Assembly: GCA_021372415.1 (NCBI GenBank)
Contig: JAJFUM010000473.1
Span: 1-38,115, forward strand
DNA length: 38,115 bases
Direction of reading: 5' to 3'
DNA from: Deltaproteobacteria bacterium
GTDB taxonomy: Bacteria; Desulfobacterota; Syntrophia; Syntrophales; UBA5619
The notes beneath the pieces were generated by a model that saw only the letters and a program-made list of their open reading frames with translations, was not told the DNA's origin and ran no database searches. Position 1 is the first letter of the stretch. Every line of letters starts with the position of its first letter. Shown here piece by piece: positions 1-7,241 of this stretch. The position numbers were made by a program, and so were the translations under genes.

Positions 1-411
1 CATACGGGGTGGGTCTACGAATCGCCCTACACCCTGGGCGAGTTCATCGCCCTCGTGCGTTTCTTCAGGATCGACGGGACAGACGAACTTCTGAAGGAAG
101 CCGCCGCGGTCGGGCTCACGCCTTTTTTTCTTCTCTTCCATTATCTTTTGCAGGTCAAAACAGGCTGGCGGGACAATTCTTCCGTGCCGATCTCCGGAAG
201 GCTGCAGAGGGCCTTCCATCGTTACCTCAGTCGAGAAACTCTCTCTCCGGCCTGGCATGGCCTCCATGTCCGGCGCCTGATCTTGGGAGGGTTCGGAGGA
301 GGGCTCGGCGCACGGCTCCGACGTCTCCTGCAGATGATCGTCCTGGATAAGGGGACGGGTCGCGAGACTCTCCGAAGGGTCTGCCATGCCTTAAGGCGAA
401 TATCCCCTTGA
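1..411 (+). CDS. 3' end of an unidentified protein (partial)
   Basis: An open frame runs in from the left edge of the window and stops at TGA 409-411, giving at least 136 residues. The visible part starts HTGWVYESPYTLGEF. It has a hydrophobic stretch (LTPFFLLFHYLL) and a basic C-terminal half rich in Arg, Leu and Gly. I do not recognise a family. The frame is open from the edge and its stop overlaps the -35 box of the next promoter, which is why I take it as the tail of a real upstream gene and not a chance ORF. The true start is outside the window. Function unknown. Confidence 0.4.
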   Translation, partial: HTGWVYESPYTLGEFIALVRFFRIDGTDELLKEAAAVGLTPFFLLFHYLLQVKTGWRDNSSVPISGRLQRAFHRYLSRETLSPAWHGLHVRRLILGGFGGGLGARLRRLLQMIVLDKGTGRETLRRVCHALRRISP

Positions 412-437
412 CAGACCAGGTCCCCCTTCTTTATCCT
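408..437 (+). promoter_or_regulatory. sigma70-type promoter upstream of the membrane histidine kinase
   Basis: TTGACA at 408-413 and TATCCT at 432-437 with an 18-base spacer. The 14 bases CTTGACAGACCAGG (407-420) recur exactly at the promoter at 4748. The -35 box overlaps the stop codon of the upstream gene. Confidence 0.5.
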
Positions 438-526
438 TATCCTTAAATCAGATAGGGGGTCGGGTCCATCCCGCAGAGACCTCGCTCGGACTCGATCGAG
501 ACGTGATGACATGCCCTTGATCACGA

Positions 527-1873
527 TTGAGGCGGTCACCTTTGAAAGACGTCCCCTTCAAACCCGAGGTGAATAAGGCACAGGCAGTGAGGATGCGGCG
601 CTTCTGGATGGCGGCCGGGAGCGCCTTGATGGTACTGCTGCTGGCGGCGCTCTGCCGGTGGGAGGGGATCCTCGACCGTACCCCTTTTCTTTTGTCTGCC
701 GCGGCCACCCTCTTTCTCATCGCGTTCTTCTACACCCTTTTCCGTACGGGCTGGAACCTCCGCTTTGCGGACCCCAGTCTGACGTTGCCGCAGATCATCA
801 CTTCCATCCTGGTCATCAGCCTCATGGTCTACTCGGCCCGCGAACTGCGTGCCGTCTTCCTGCTCTTCTACCTGGTTTCCTTCCTATTCGGGACCTTCCA
901 TCTCCACAGCCGGCAGATCTTCGGCATTGCCTTTTTCATCGTGGCCTGCCACGCCGCGGTCATCGCCCTCTTGCAGGCCTTCCATTCCTCCTTGATCGAT
1001 CTGCGCCTCGAGGTGTTGCAATGGGTCGTGACGGCCGCGGTCGTCTCCTGGTTCGCCGGGATGGGGGCCTACATTTCCAGCCTGCGACGCAACATGTGGA
1101 GTCGGAATGAGGAACTGCGCCAGGCGAAGGAGGCCGCGGAGGAGGCGAATCGGGCCAAAAGCGTCTTTCTGGCCAACATGAGCCATGAGATCCGTACCCC
1201 CATGAACGCGATCATCGGGATGACCGACTTGGCCCTGGATACGCGGCTGGATGCGGAGCAGACCGAATATCTTTGCACCGTAAAGACGGCGGCGGGGGGA
1301 TTGCTCAGGGTCATCAACGATGTCCTCGATTTCTCCAGGATTGAGTCCGGGAAACTGAACCTGGAGGCCATCGATTTCTCTCTGAAGGATGCGGTGTCCG
1401 CGGTGGTCGCGCCGCTGGAGAAGCAGGCCCGCGACAAGGGGCTGTCTCTTCTGTCGCACATCGATCCCGATGTGCCTGACGTCCTCCGGGGGGACCCGGG
1501 ACGTTTGAAGCAGGTGCTGCTGAATCTGGTCGGGAATGCCGTGAAATTTACCGAACACGGCAAGGTGGCGGTCCAGGTCTCTCTGGAGGGAAAAACGGAG
1601 GATAGGGTCGGGCTGTGCTTTGCGGTCCAGGATACGGGAATCGGAATCTCCGCCGACAAACAGGAACTCATCTTCGAATTCTTCACCCAGGTCGACCCGT
1701 CCGCCACCCGCAAATACGGTGGCACGGGGCTCGGGCTGGCCATCTCGCAACGGATCGTCCAGATGATGCAAGGCCGTATATGGGTGGAGAGCCAGTTGGG
1801 GGTCGGGAGCCGCTTTTTCTTTACCGCCTATTTTGTCTCTCCTGAAGAGGGGGACGCCAAAAAGGTTCCTTGA
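527..1873 (+). CDS. Membrane sensor histidine kinase
   Basis: A multi-pass N-terminal region (about six hydrophobic segments between residues 29 and 182) leads through a short helical linker ([18 protein letters not shown]) into a HisKA domain with the H-box [14 protein letters not shown] (phospho-acceptor His220). A HATPase_c domain follows with the N-box [16 protein letters not shown] and [10 protein letters not shown]. The motif [11 protein letters not shown] in the membrane part resembles the multi-pass input domain found on some bacterial GGDEF proteins. There is no receiver domain, so it must phosphorylate a separate partner; the nearby REC-GGDEF protein is one candidate. The input signal is unknown. 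The start is uncertain: position 527 is TTG, another in-frame TTG at 542 has GAGG upstream, and ATG 593 is also possible. The hydrophobic segments begin after all of these. Confidence 0.85.
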   Translation: MRRSPLKDVPFKPEVNKAQAVRMRRFWMAAGSALMVLLLAALCRWEGILDRTPFLLSAAATLFLIAFFYTLFRTGWNLRFADPSLTLPQIITSILVISLMVYSARELRAVFLLFYLVSFLFGTFHLHSRQIFGIAFFIVACHAAVIALLQAFHSSLIDLRLEVLQWVVTAAVVSWFAGMGAYISSLRRNMWSRNEELRQAKEAAEEANRAKSVFLANMSHEIRTPMNAIIGMTDLALDTRLDAEQTEYLCTVKTAAGGLLRVINDVLDFSRIESGKLNLEAIDFSLKDAVSAVVAPLEKQARDKGLSLLSHIDPDVPDVLRGDPGRLKQVLLNLVGNAVKFTEHGKVAVQVSLEGKTEDRVGLCFAVQDTGIGISADKQELIFEFFTQVDPSATRKYGGTGLGLAISQRIVQMMQGRIWVESQLGVGSRFFFTAYFVSPEEGDAKKVP

Positions 1874-1898
1874 CAGTATGGATTCCTTTGTTTATCCT
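1870..1898 (+). promoter_or_regulatory. sigma70-type promoter for the periplasmic-binding hybrid kinase
   Basis: TTGACA at 1870-1875, a 17-base spacer and TATCCT at 1893-1898. The -35 box overlaps the stop codon of the preceding kinase, so the next gene can be expressed independently. Confidence 0.55.
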
Positions 1899-1948
1899 GA
1901 TGTTATAAGGTTTCAAGGAGTACCGACTTCGGGTCGATTTCCGGCAGG

Positions 1949-4468
1949 ATGCTCCAGAGCGAAGGCGACGGCAGGCTATGCTGGACGACGTTGTGCGGAT
2001 GGCCTTTCGCGCTTATCGTTTCGGTCGCCATTATGGACATGCGTTCCGCCCTCATGGGATTGCTCAAGATCGGCCTGCCGATCCTCCTGGCGGTACTGCC
2101 CCTGGGGGCAAAGGCCGCCGAAACCATCCCTGAGGTCTTCATCATCCATTCCTACCATTCCGGCTTGAGTTGGACCGATTCCATCATGAACGGGATCCGG
2201 GACGGGTTTGCCCAGGGACGGATCCCTGTCCAGATGGGTGCCGAGTATCTCGACGCCCGCAGATCCGTGGACGCCCAGCATGCGCGTCGGATCCGGGAGT
2301 TGGTGATCTCGAAGTTCAAGCGGGACACCCCGGATCTTCTGATCGTTTCGGACAATGCCGCCTTCGATTTCGTCCTGGAGCAGCGCGAACGGTCCTTCGC
2401 CGGCGTTCCCATCGTTTTTTGCGGCGTCAACAATTTCGATCCGGCCGTCCTCTCCAGGCATCGGGGAATCACCGGTGTGGTCGAGGATGTCTCGGTTCTC
2501 GACACGGTGGATCTGGCCCGCCGTCTTCACCCCGAAACCGACAGAATCATTGTCATCGGCCGAACCCGCGTGGCGGCGGACAAGGCCAATCGGGACAGTT
2601 TCGCCGCGGCCCTGACCAGGCGTCCCGATATCCCGGTCACCTTCTGGGACGACCTGCCCGTTTCCGAATTGCAAACGAGGCTGGAAGGCCTGGGGAGGGG
2701 AACAATCGTCTTCCTCAACGGCCTGATCACCGACGAGACGGGGCGGGAGCTCATGTACGGCGAGTCGACCCAGTGGGTCAGTCGCCACAGTCCCGTTCCC
2801 ATCTATTCCCTCTGGGACGTCTATCTGGGATACGGGATCGTGGGGGGCAAACTGGTCAGCGGGTATCGGCAGGGCCGGATGGCTGCGAGACTGGCGCTGC
2901 GGATCCTGGGCGGTCAGATCGCCGACGGGATGCCCGTCGTCACTGCCCTGGAGGCCAACCAGTATATGTTCGACCACCGTCAGCTCAAACGGTTCGATAT
3001 CCCGGCCTCGAAACTCCCCAGGAGGGCCGTGATCATCAACCGGCCCGACTCCCTATTCGAGAGATACAAGGGGTACGTCTGGACCACATTGCTGGTGGTC
3101 TCCCTTCTGAGCGTCATGGTCCTGTTCTTTGGCCTGACCATCATCCGCAGGCGGAAGGTTGAGGAGGCGCTGAGGCAGGCCAACATCGTGGTGGAAAACA
3201 GTCCGGCGGTCCTCTTCCGCTGGGGGACCGGGAAAGGCTGGCCGGTTTCTTTCGTGTCGAGCAACGTGAAGCAGTTCGGCTACACACCGGAGGAGCTCCT
3301 CTCCGGTGAGGTCCTCTTCGCCTCGATGGTCCATCCCGAGGACCTGGATCGGGTCGCTTCGGAGGTCCGGGATTACACTGATCGGGGAATCAGCACATTC
3401 CGGCAGGAATACCGGATCGTCGCCAAAGGAGGAGACGTCCTGTGGGTCGATGACTGCACCCTGGTGCTTCGTGACCGGGAGGGGCGTGTAACCGGTTATC
3501 AGGGGATTCTCATCGACGTTTCCGAACGCAAACGGGCACAGGAGGAACAGTCCGCCCTCAGGGAACAGCTCATCCACTCGCAGAAGATGGAAACCGTCGG
3601 TCTTCTGGCCGGCGGGGTCGCCCATGATTTCAACAACCTGCTGACCCCGATCCTCGGGTATATCGACCTGCTGGCGATCGGCTTGCCCGAGGGACATTCG
3701 AATCTCCGGAAACTCAAGCATATCAGACAGTCTGCAGAAAAGGCCCGGGATCTGACCCAACGGCTGCTCGCCTTCAGCCGCAAGCAGGTGCTCGATTTGA
3801 AGGCCGTGCGACTGGACGATATCGTCCGTCAATTTGAAGGGGTCCTGCGCCGCACCATCCGGGAGGATATCCGGATCACCGTCCGGATCAAGCCGTCAGT
3901 GAGTCCGATATGGGCCGACCGCGGGCAGATCGAGCAGACCCTGCTGAACCTGTCAATCAATGCCCAAGAGGCCATGCCCGAGGGCGGCTCCCTGGCCATT
4001 GAGGTGGGCGATATCGAGCTGGACGAGATCTACGCCTCCCATCATGTGGAGATCACGCCCGGCCGGTATGTGTTGCTCTCCGTTAGCGACACCGGGCGGG
4101 GGATGGATGAGAAGACCCTGGAGCATATCTTCGATCCCTTTTTCACCACCAAGGAACTGGGCAAGGGGATGGGGCTGGGGCTCTCGACGGTATACGGTAT
4201 CGTCAAGCAGCATGGGGGGACCATTTCCGTCTATTCCGAAGCGGGCCGGGGAAGCATCTTCAAGATCTTTTTCCCGAGGGTGGTGGAGGGGAAGTCGCCG
4301 TACCTAGAGCCGTCTGCCGTAAAGGCCGAAGTTCCGCGCGGCGAGGAGGTGGTCCTCCTGGTCGAGGACGATGAAACGGTCCGCAGGACCGCGGCCGACA
4401 TGCTGACGGGGGCATCGGCTACCGGGTCCTCGCGGCAGAGGACGTCGACCACGGCGTCAGGACGGTGA
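1949..4468 (+). CDS. Hybrid histidine kinase with periplasmic ABC-binding-protein-like sensor, frameshifted in its receiver domain
   Basis: Domain order: signal peptide or anchor; a periplasmic domain of the ABC_sub_bind type (IIHSYHSGLSWTDSI onward, about 300 residues); a transmembrane helix (WTTLLVVSLLSVMVLFFGLTI); a PAS domain (FGYTPEELLSG to GYQGILIDVSERK); HisKA with GGVAHDFNNLLTP (His559 counted from 1949); HATPase_c with DTGRGMDE and GKGMGLGLSTVYG; and the start of a receiver (VVLLVEDDETVRRTAADML). The frame then leaves the receiver at a run of five G (4408-4412) and ends in 20-odd unrelated residues. The missing part is encoded in another frame at 4465-4710. The best signal peptide begins at ATG 2033 or 2039 (MDMRSALMGLLKIGL, cleavage near AKAA), so the true start may be 2033. 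The protein probably senses a periplasmic small molecule; the ligand is unknown. Confidence 0.85.
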   Translation: MLQSEGDGRLCWTTLCGWPFALIVSVAIMDMRSALMGLLKIGLPILLAVLPLGAKAAETIPEVFIIHSYHSGLSWTDSIMNGIRDGFAQGRIPVQMGAEYLDARRSVDAQHARRIRELVISKFKRDTPDLLIVSDNAAFDFVLEQRERSFAGVPIVFCGVNNFDPAVLSRHRGITGVVEDVSVLDTVDLARRLHPETDRIIVIGRTRVAADKANRDSFAAALTRRPDIPVTFWDDLPVSELQTRLEGLGRGTIVFLNGLITDETGRELMYGESTQWVSRHSPVPIYSLWDVYLGYGIVGGKLVSGYRQGRMAARLALRILGGQIADGMPVVTALEANQYMFDHRQLKRFDIPASKLPRRAVIINRPDSLFERYKGYVWTTLLVVSLLSVMVLFFGLTIIRRRKVEEALRQANIVVENSPAVLFRWGTGKGWPVSFVSSNVKQFGYTPEELLSGEVLFASMVHPEDLDRVASEVRDYTDRGISTFRQEYRIVAKGGDVLWVDDCTLVLRDREGRVTGYQGILIDVSERKRAQEEQSALREQLIHSQKMETVGLLAGGVAHDFNNLLTPILGYIDLLAIGLPEGHSNLRKLKHIRQSAEKARDLTQRLLAFSRKQVLDLKAVRLDDIVRQFEGVLRRTIREDIRITVRIKPSVSPIWADRGQIEQTLLNLSINAQEAMPEGGSLAIEVGDIELDEIYASHHVEITPGRYVLLSVSDTGRGMDEKTLEHIFDPFFTTKELGKGMGLGLSTVYGIVKQHGGTISVYSEAGRGSIFKIFFPRVVEGKSPYLEPSAVKAEVPRGEEVVLLVEDDETVRRTAADMLTGASATGSSRQRTSTTASGR
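4406..4414 (+). other. Frameshift site splitting the receiver domain
   Basis: The zero-frame reading is ACG GGG GCA. Moving back one base at the G run (4408-4412) gives ACG GGG GGC ATC GGC TAC, which restores receiver-like sequence (GIGYRVLAAEDVDHGV) joining the frame of 4465-4710. Two extra G would equally explain it. A sequencing or assembly error, a real mutation, or -1 slippage all fit; the sequence alone does not decide. Confidence 0.75.
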
Positions 4469-4710
4469 AGGAACACCCGGGTCCTGTACACCTGCTCCTG
4501 ACTGACGTCATCATGCCCCACCTGAGCGGCATGGAACTGTACGAGTTGATCAAGCCCCAGCGTCCAGAGATCAAGGTCCTGTTCATGTCGGGGTATACGG
4601 GCAATGTCATCGCCCACCACGGAATCCTGGAGGAGGGGGTCAACTTCATCCGGAAGCCCTTTTCGCTCCAGGCCCTCTCCCAGAAGGTCCGGCAGATCCT
4701 CGATTCCTGA
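4465..4710 (+). CDS. Second half of the receiver domain of the frameshifted hybrid kinase
   Basis: This frame encodes the rest of a response-regulator receiver: HLLLTDVIMPHLSGMELYE holds the phospho-acceptor Asp of the usual D-x-x-M-P motif, VLFMSGYTGN supplies the switch Ser/Thr region, and FIRKPFSLQAL the conserved Lys-Pro. In-frame receiver sequence extends upstream to the G run near 4412, before the nominal ATG at 4465, so this is almost certainly not an independent gene. If the frameshift is a sequence error, 1949-4710 (or 2033-4710) is one intact hybrid kinase of about 920 residues. If it is real, the kinase lacks the Asp and cannot use its own receiver. Confidence 0.8.
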   Translation: MKEHPGPVHLLLTDVIMPHLSGMELYELIKPQRPEIKVLFMSGYTGNVIAHHGILEEGVNFIRKPFSLQALSQKVRQILDS

Positions 4711-4747
4711 CCGGGCGGGAAAGGGCGGGACAGTCTGAAAAATCTTC

Positions 4748-4776
4748 TTGACAGACCAGGGGGCTCTTCGTATTCT
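4748..4776 (+). promoter_or_regulatory. sigma70-type promoter of the REC-GGDEF gene
   Basis: TTGACA at 4748-4753, a 17-base spacer and TATTCT at 4771-4776, giving a leader of about 100 bases. The first 14 bases (CTTGACAGACCAGG) are identical to those at the promoter at 408. Confidence 0.65.
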
Positions 4777-4846
4777 CGCCTTCGCGAAAGTCCGTTCCTG
4801 TGTCCGTGGACCCGGGGGAGGGGCTTTCCCTAGTGCGGAAGGATTG

Positions 4847-4887
4847 AAAGGAGAGGGCCGCGGGGAAATCCGCGGCCTAAGAGGATG
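4847..4887 (+). promoter_or_regulatory. Hairpin-bridged Shine-Dalgarno of the REC-GGDEF gene
   Basis: A perfect AAAGGAG (4847-4853) lies 31 bases from the ATG at 4885, too far for normal use. Between them is a perfect 8-bp hairpin, GGCCGCGG (4856-4863) with CCGCGGCC (4870-4877). Removing the hairpin leaves 9 bases between the Shine-Dalgarno and ATG. A weaker AAGAGG at 4879-4884 touches the start codon and is badly spaced. Confidence 0.5.
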
Positions 4888-5802
4888 AAGGTCTTAATCG
4901 CAGAAGACGATCCCATCAACAGCAGGCTCCTGAAGACGCTGCTGTTCAAGTGGGGTTACGACATCGTCACCGTCTCCGATGGTCTGGAGGCCTGGAAGAT
5001 CGTCCAGCAGGAAAACGGGCCGCAGATGGCCATCATGGACTGGGGGATGCCGGGGCTGGACGGGTTGGAGGTGTGCCGCCGCCTGCGGGAGTTCGAAAGG
5101 AGCGGGGATCGGTACACCTACGTCATCATGCTGACCGGCCGGAGCGACAAGGAGGATCTGGTCACCGGCATCGATGCGGGGGCGGACGAGTACATCACCA
5201 AACCCTTCGACACAAAGGAGTTGCAGGCCCGCCTCCATACAGGCAAGCGGATCATCGAGCTGCATGGGGCCCTGCGGGCCGCGAACAAGAAGCTCCTGTT
5301 CATGTCGCGTCTGGACTCCCTGACCGGCGCCCTGAGCCGCAATGCCATTCTAGACGACCTGGACCTGGCCTTTTACCGATCCACCCGGGAGAAGAAACCC
5401 CTCTGCGTGGTCCTCGTCGATGTCGACCACCTCAAGCAGATCAACGAGCGCTATGGCCGCCAGGCCGGCGATTATGTCCTCCAGGATTGCGTCCGCACGA
5501 TCAGCGGCTGTCTGCGCCGCACCGATTCCTTCGGCCGTCTGGGGAGCGACCGGTTCCTGGTGATCCTGCCGGGGGTCGACAACAGAACCGGGATGATCGT
5601 CTGCGAGCGGATCCGGAACGCAGTCCGGGGAAAGGCGTTCCAGTGCGGCGATCAGATCCTCCCCGTGACGGTGAGTCAAAGCCTGGCCCTCTGGGACGGC
5701 AAGATCAACATCGAAACCCTGATCACGCTCGTCGAGAACACCCATCTGGCGACCAAGCCCCACGGCACCAATCGGCTGGAGAAGGTCTGTCCGGACCCGT
5801 GA
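4885..5802 (+). CDS. Response regulator, receiver plus degenerate GGDEF domain
   Basis: The N-terminal receiver (residues 1-120) has EDD at 7-9, phospho-acceptor Asp52 in MDWGMPGLDG, the switch residue in VIMLTGRSDKED and Lys106 in YITKPF. A GGDEF domain follows from about residue 140 (LDSLTGALSRNA). It keeps the first metal-site region (VLVDVDHLKQIN), but the signature is GSDRF (220-224) where active diguanylate cyclases have GG(D/E)EF. The Glu-to-Arg change should impair metal and GTP handling, so c-di-GMP synthesis is doubtful. It may be an allosteric output or a protein-interaction domain. The start is fixed by the receiver motif MKVLIAEDDP. It has its own promoter and an unusual hairpin-bridged ribosome-binding site. 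The upstream kinases are plausible partners. Confidence 0.9.
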   Translation: MKVLIAEDDPINSRLLKTLLFKWGYDIVTVSDGLEAWKIVQQENGPQMAIMDWGMPGLDGLEVCRRLREFERSGDRYTYVIMLTGRSDKEDLVTGIDAGADEYITKPFDTKELQARLHTGKRIIELHGALRAANKKLLFMSRLDSLTGALSRNAILDDLDLAFYRSTREKKPLCVVLVDVDHLKQINERYGRQAGDYVLQDCVRTISGCLRRTDSFGRLGSDRFLVILPGVDNRTGMIVCERIRNAVRGKAFQCGDQILPVTVSQSLALWDGKINIETLITLVENTHLATKPHGTNRLEKVCPDP

Positions 5803-5894
5803 CGCCGTTTGACCTCCCGGGGCCCCGCCTCGATTCGGCGTGGTCGATGCTGACCCCGTGGCGGGGATGGGGGGGAGGATGAGCCGGAGCCGAG

Positions 5895-7094
5895 ATGGCC
5901 GCTGAAGGGCCCTTCAAGGGTAAAAAACGGTTCCCGCGGATGATGCGGCTGCTGGGGCGGTTGGGATCCTCGCCGCTGCCGCCCGAGTATGGGGACTGCC
6001 GGGTCCTGCTCTTCCCTCGGGGACGGGGCTTCTTCCGAGCCCTGCACGCGGCGATCCGCCGGGCGCGGGGCTCCATCCTGGTGGAATACTACCTGATCCG
6101 GGACGACCGTACCGGCCGGGCCCTGGCCGAAGCGTTGGCCTTGGCCGTCCGGCGCGGCGTGCGCGTCTGGCTTATCTATGATGCCATCGGTTCACTGGAA
6201 ACCCCGTCGGCCTTCTTCGAGGACATGGCCCGACAGGGAATCGAGGTGACCCCCTTCAACGTCCCCTCCGTCCGGCGCGGTTTGCACTGGTTCGATCGAC
6301 GCGACCATCGCAAGATGGTCGTGATCGACGGGGCCATGGCCTTTCTGGGGGGCTGCAACATCGGGGACGAGTATTCGGGCCTCCTGCAGGGGACAGGGCG
6401 CTTCCGCGACTTCGGTTTCAGCATCTCCGGGGATGCGGTGGGGGATCTTGTGCGCAGCTTCTGCCAGACCTGGCGGATGGAGCGGGGCGGACCCCCCTCA
6501 GTCCCCGCCGGTATGGCCCCGGACCCCTTTCTCGCCAGGCGCGGTCGGGCCGGGGTCGTCATCGTCAGCGGCGGTCCCCAGCAGCGGGGTTCCTACATCC
6601 GCAGTGCCTTTCTGTTCCACATTGCCGCCGCATCGGAGGAGATCCTCATCGCAACCCCTTATTTCGTCCCCGGTCTGCGCCTGGTCCGCTCACTCATGCG
6701 GGCCGCACGCCGTGGGGTCAAGGTCCGGCTCCTGCTCCCGGCCCGGAGTGACGTGCCGCTGGTCCAGTTTCTGGGACGCAGCTATTACACGCCGTTGCTT
6801 AAGAGGGGGATCGAGATCTGGGAGTTGACGGGAGAGATCCTCCATGCCAAGGTGATGCTGGTCGACGGCATCCGGACGATCCTCGGCTCGGCAAACCTCG
6901 ATCAGCGCAGCTTTCACCGCAATTTCGAGATCAACGGCATCGTAATGGACGCCCGATTCGGCGTCCAGGTCAGACGGATGCTCTCGAAGGACCTTCGGGC
7001 GGCCCGCCAAGTCACCCTGGATGCCCACGAAGGGCGCGGATGGGTGAGCCGTGTCCTGGAGCGGGTGATTGGCCTCTTTGGCCGTTTCCTCTGA
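5895..7094 (+). CDS. Cardiolipin synthase / phospholipase D family enzyme
   Basis: It has two HKD motifs, the hallmark of the phospholipase D superfamily: HRKMVVIDGAMAFLGGCNIGDEY near residue 137 and HAKVMLVDGIRTILGSANLDQRSF near residue 316. The first part (residues 33-100) has the family's LFPRGRGFFRALHAAIRRA and ILVEYYLIRDDRTG. At 399 residues with no N-terminal membrane helices it resembles ClsB/YbhO-type cardiolipin synthases more than ClsA. The expected role is forming cardiolipin from phosphatidylglycerol or phosphatidylethanolamine at the inner membrane. GGAG about 6 bases before ATG 5895 supports the start. No terminator separates it clearly from the upstream regulator. Substrate preference cannot be read from sequence. 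Confidence 0.85.
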   Translation: MAAEGPFKGKKRFPRMMRLLGRLGSSPLPPEYGDCRVLLFPRGRGFFRALHAAIRRARGSILVEYYLIRDDRTGRALAEALALAVRRGVRVWLIYDAIGSLETPSAFFEDMARQGIEVTPFNVPSVRRGLHWFDRRDHRKMVVIDGAMAFLGGCNIGDEYSGLLQGTGRFRDFGFSISGDAVGDLVRSFCQTWRMERGGPPSVPAGMAPDPFLARRGRAGVVIVSGGPQQRGSYIRSAFLFHIAAASEEILIATPYFVPGLRLVRSLMRAARRGVKVRLLLPARSDVPLVQFLGRSYYTPLLKRGIEIWELTGEILHAKVMLVDGIRTILGSANLDQRSFHRNFEINGIVMDARFGVQVRRMLSKDLRAARQVTLDAHEGRGWVSRVLERVIGLFGRFL

Positions 7095-7141
7095 GGGGTG
7101 CCCCAGTCCCCAAATGATTCACCACCGACCGGCCTCTTCGG

Positions 7142-7170
7142 TTGACACGATCGCCCACTTCCCCTATACT
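7142..7170 (+). promoter_or_regulatory. sigma70-type promoter of the GlcD/GlcF operon
   Basis: TTGACA at 7142-7147, a 17-base spacer and TATACT at 7165-7170. Predicted transcription starts near 7177, about 65 bases before the preferred ATG at 7242. Confidence 0.75.
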
Positions 7171-7241
7171 GCCCCCCTTGCATGATGACCAGGCGGCTGA
7201 CGTTGTTCGCGCCGGAACGATATCCGCCGGAGGAGATTGGG

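Noticed and set aside
4400-4470. Programmed -1 frameshift in the hybrid kinase
   Set aside because: The zero-frame reading ACG GGG GCA does not form a standard X-XXY-YYZ slippery heptamer, and I saw no downstream stimulatory pseudoknot. An indel or sequence error in a G run is simpler.
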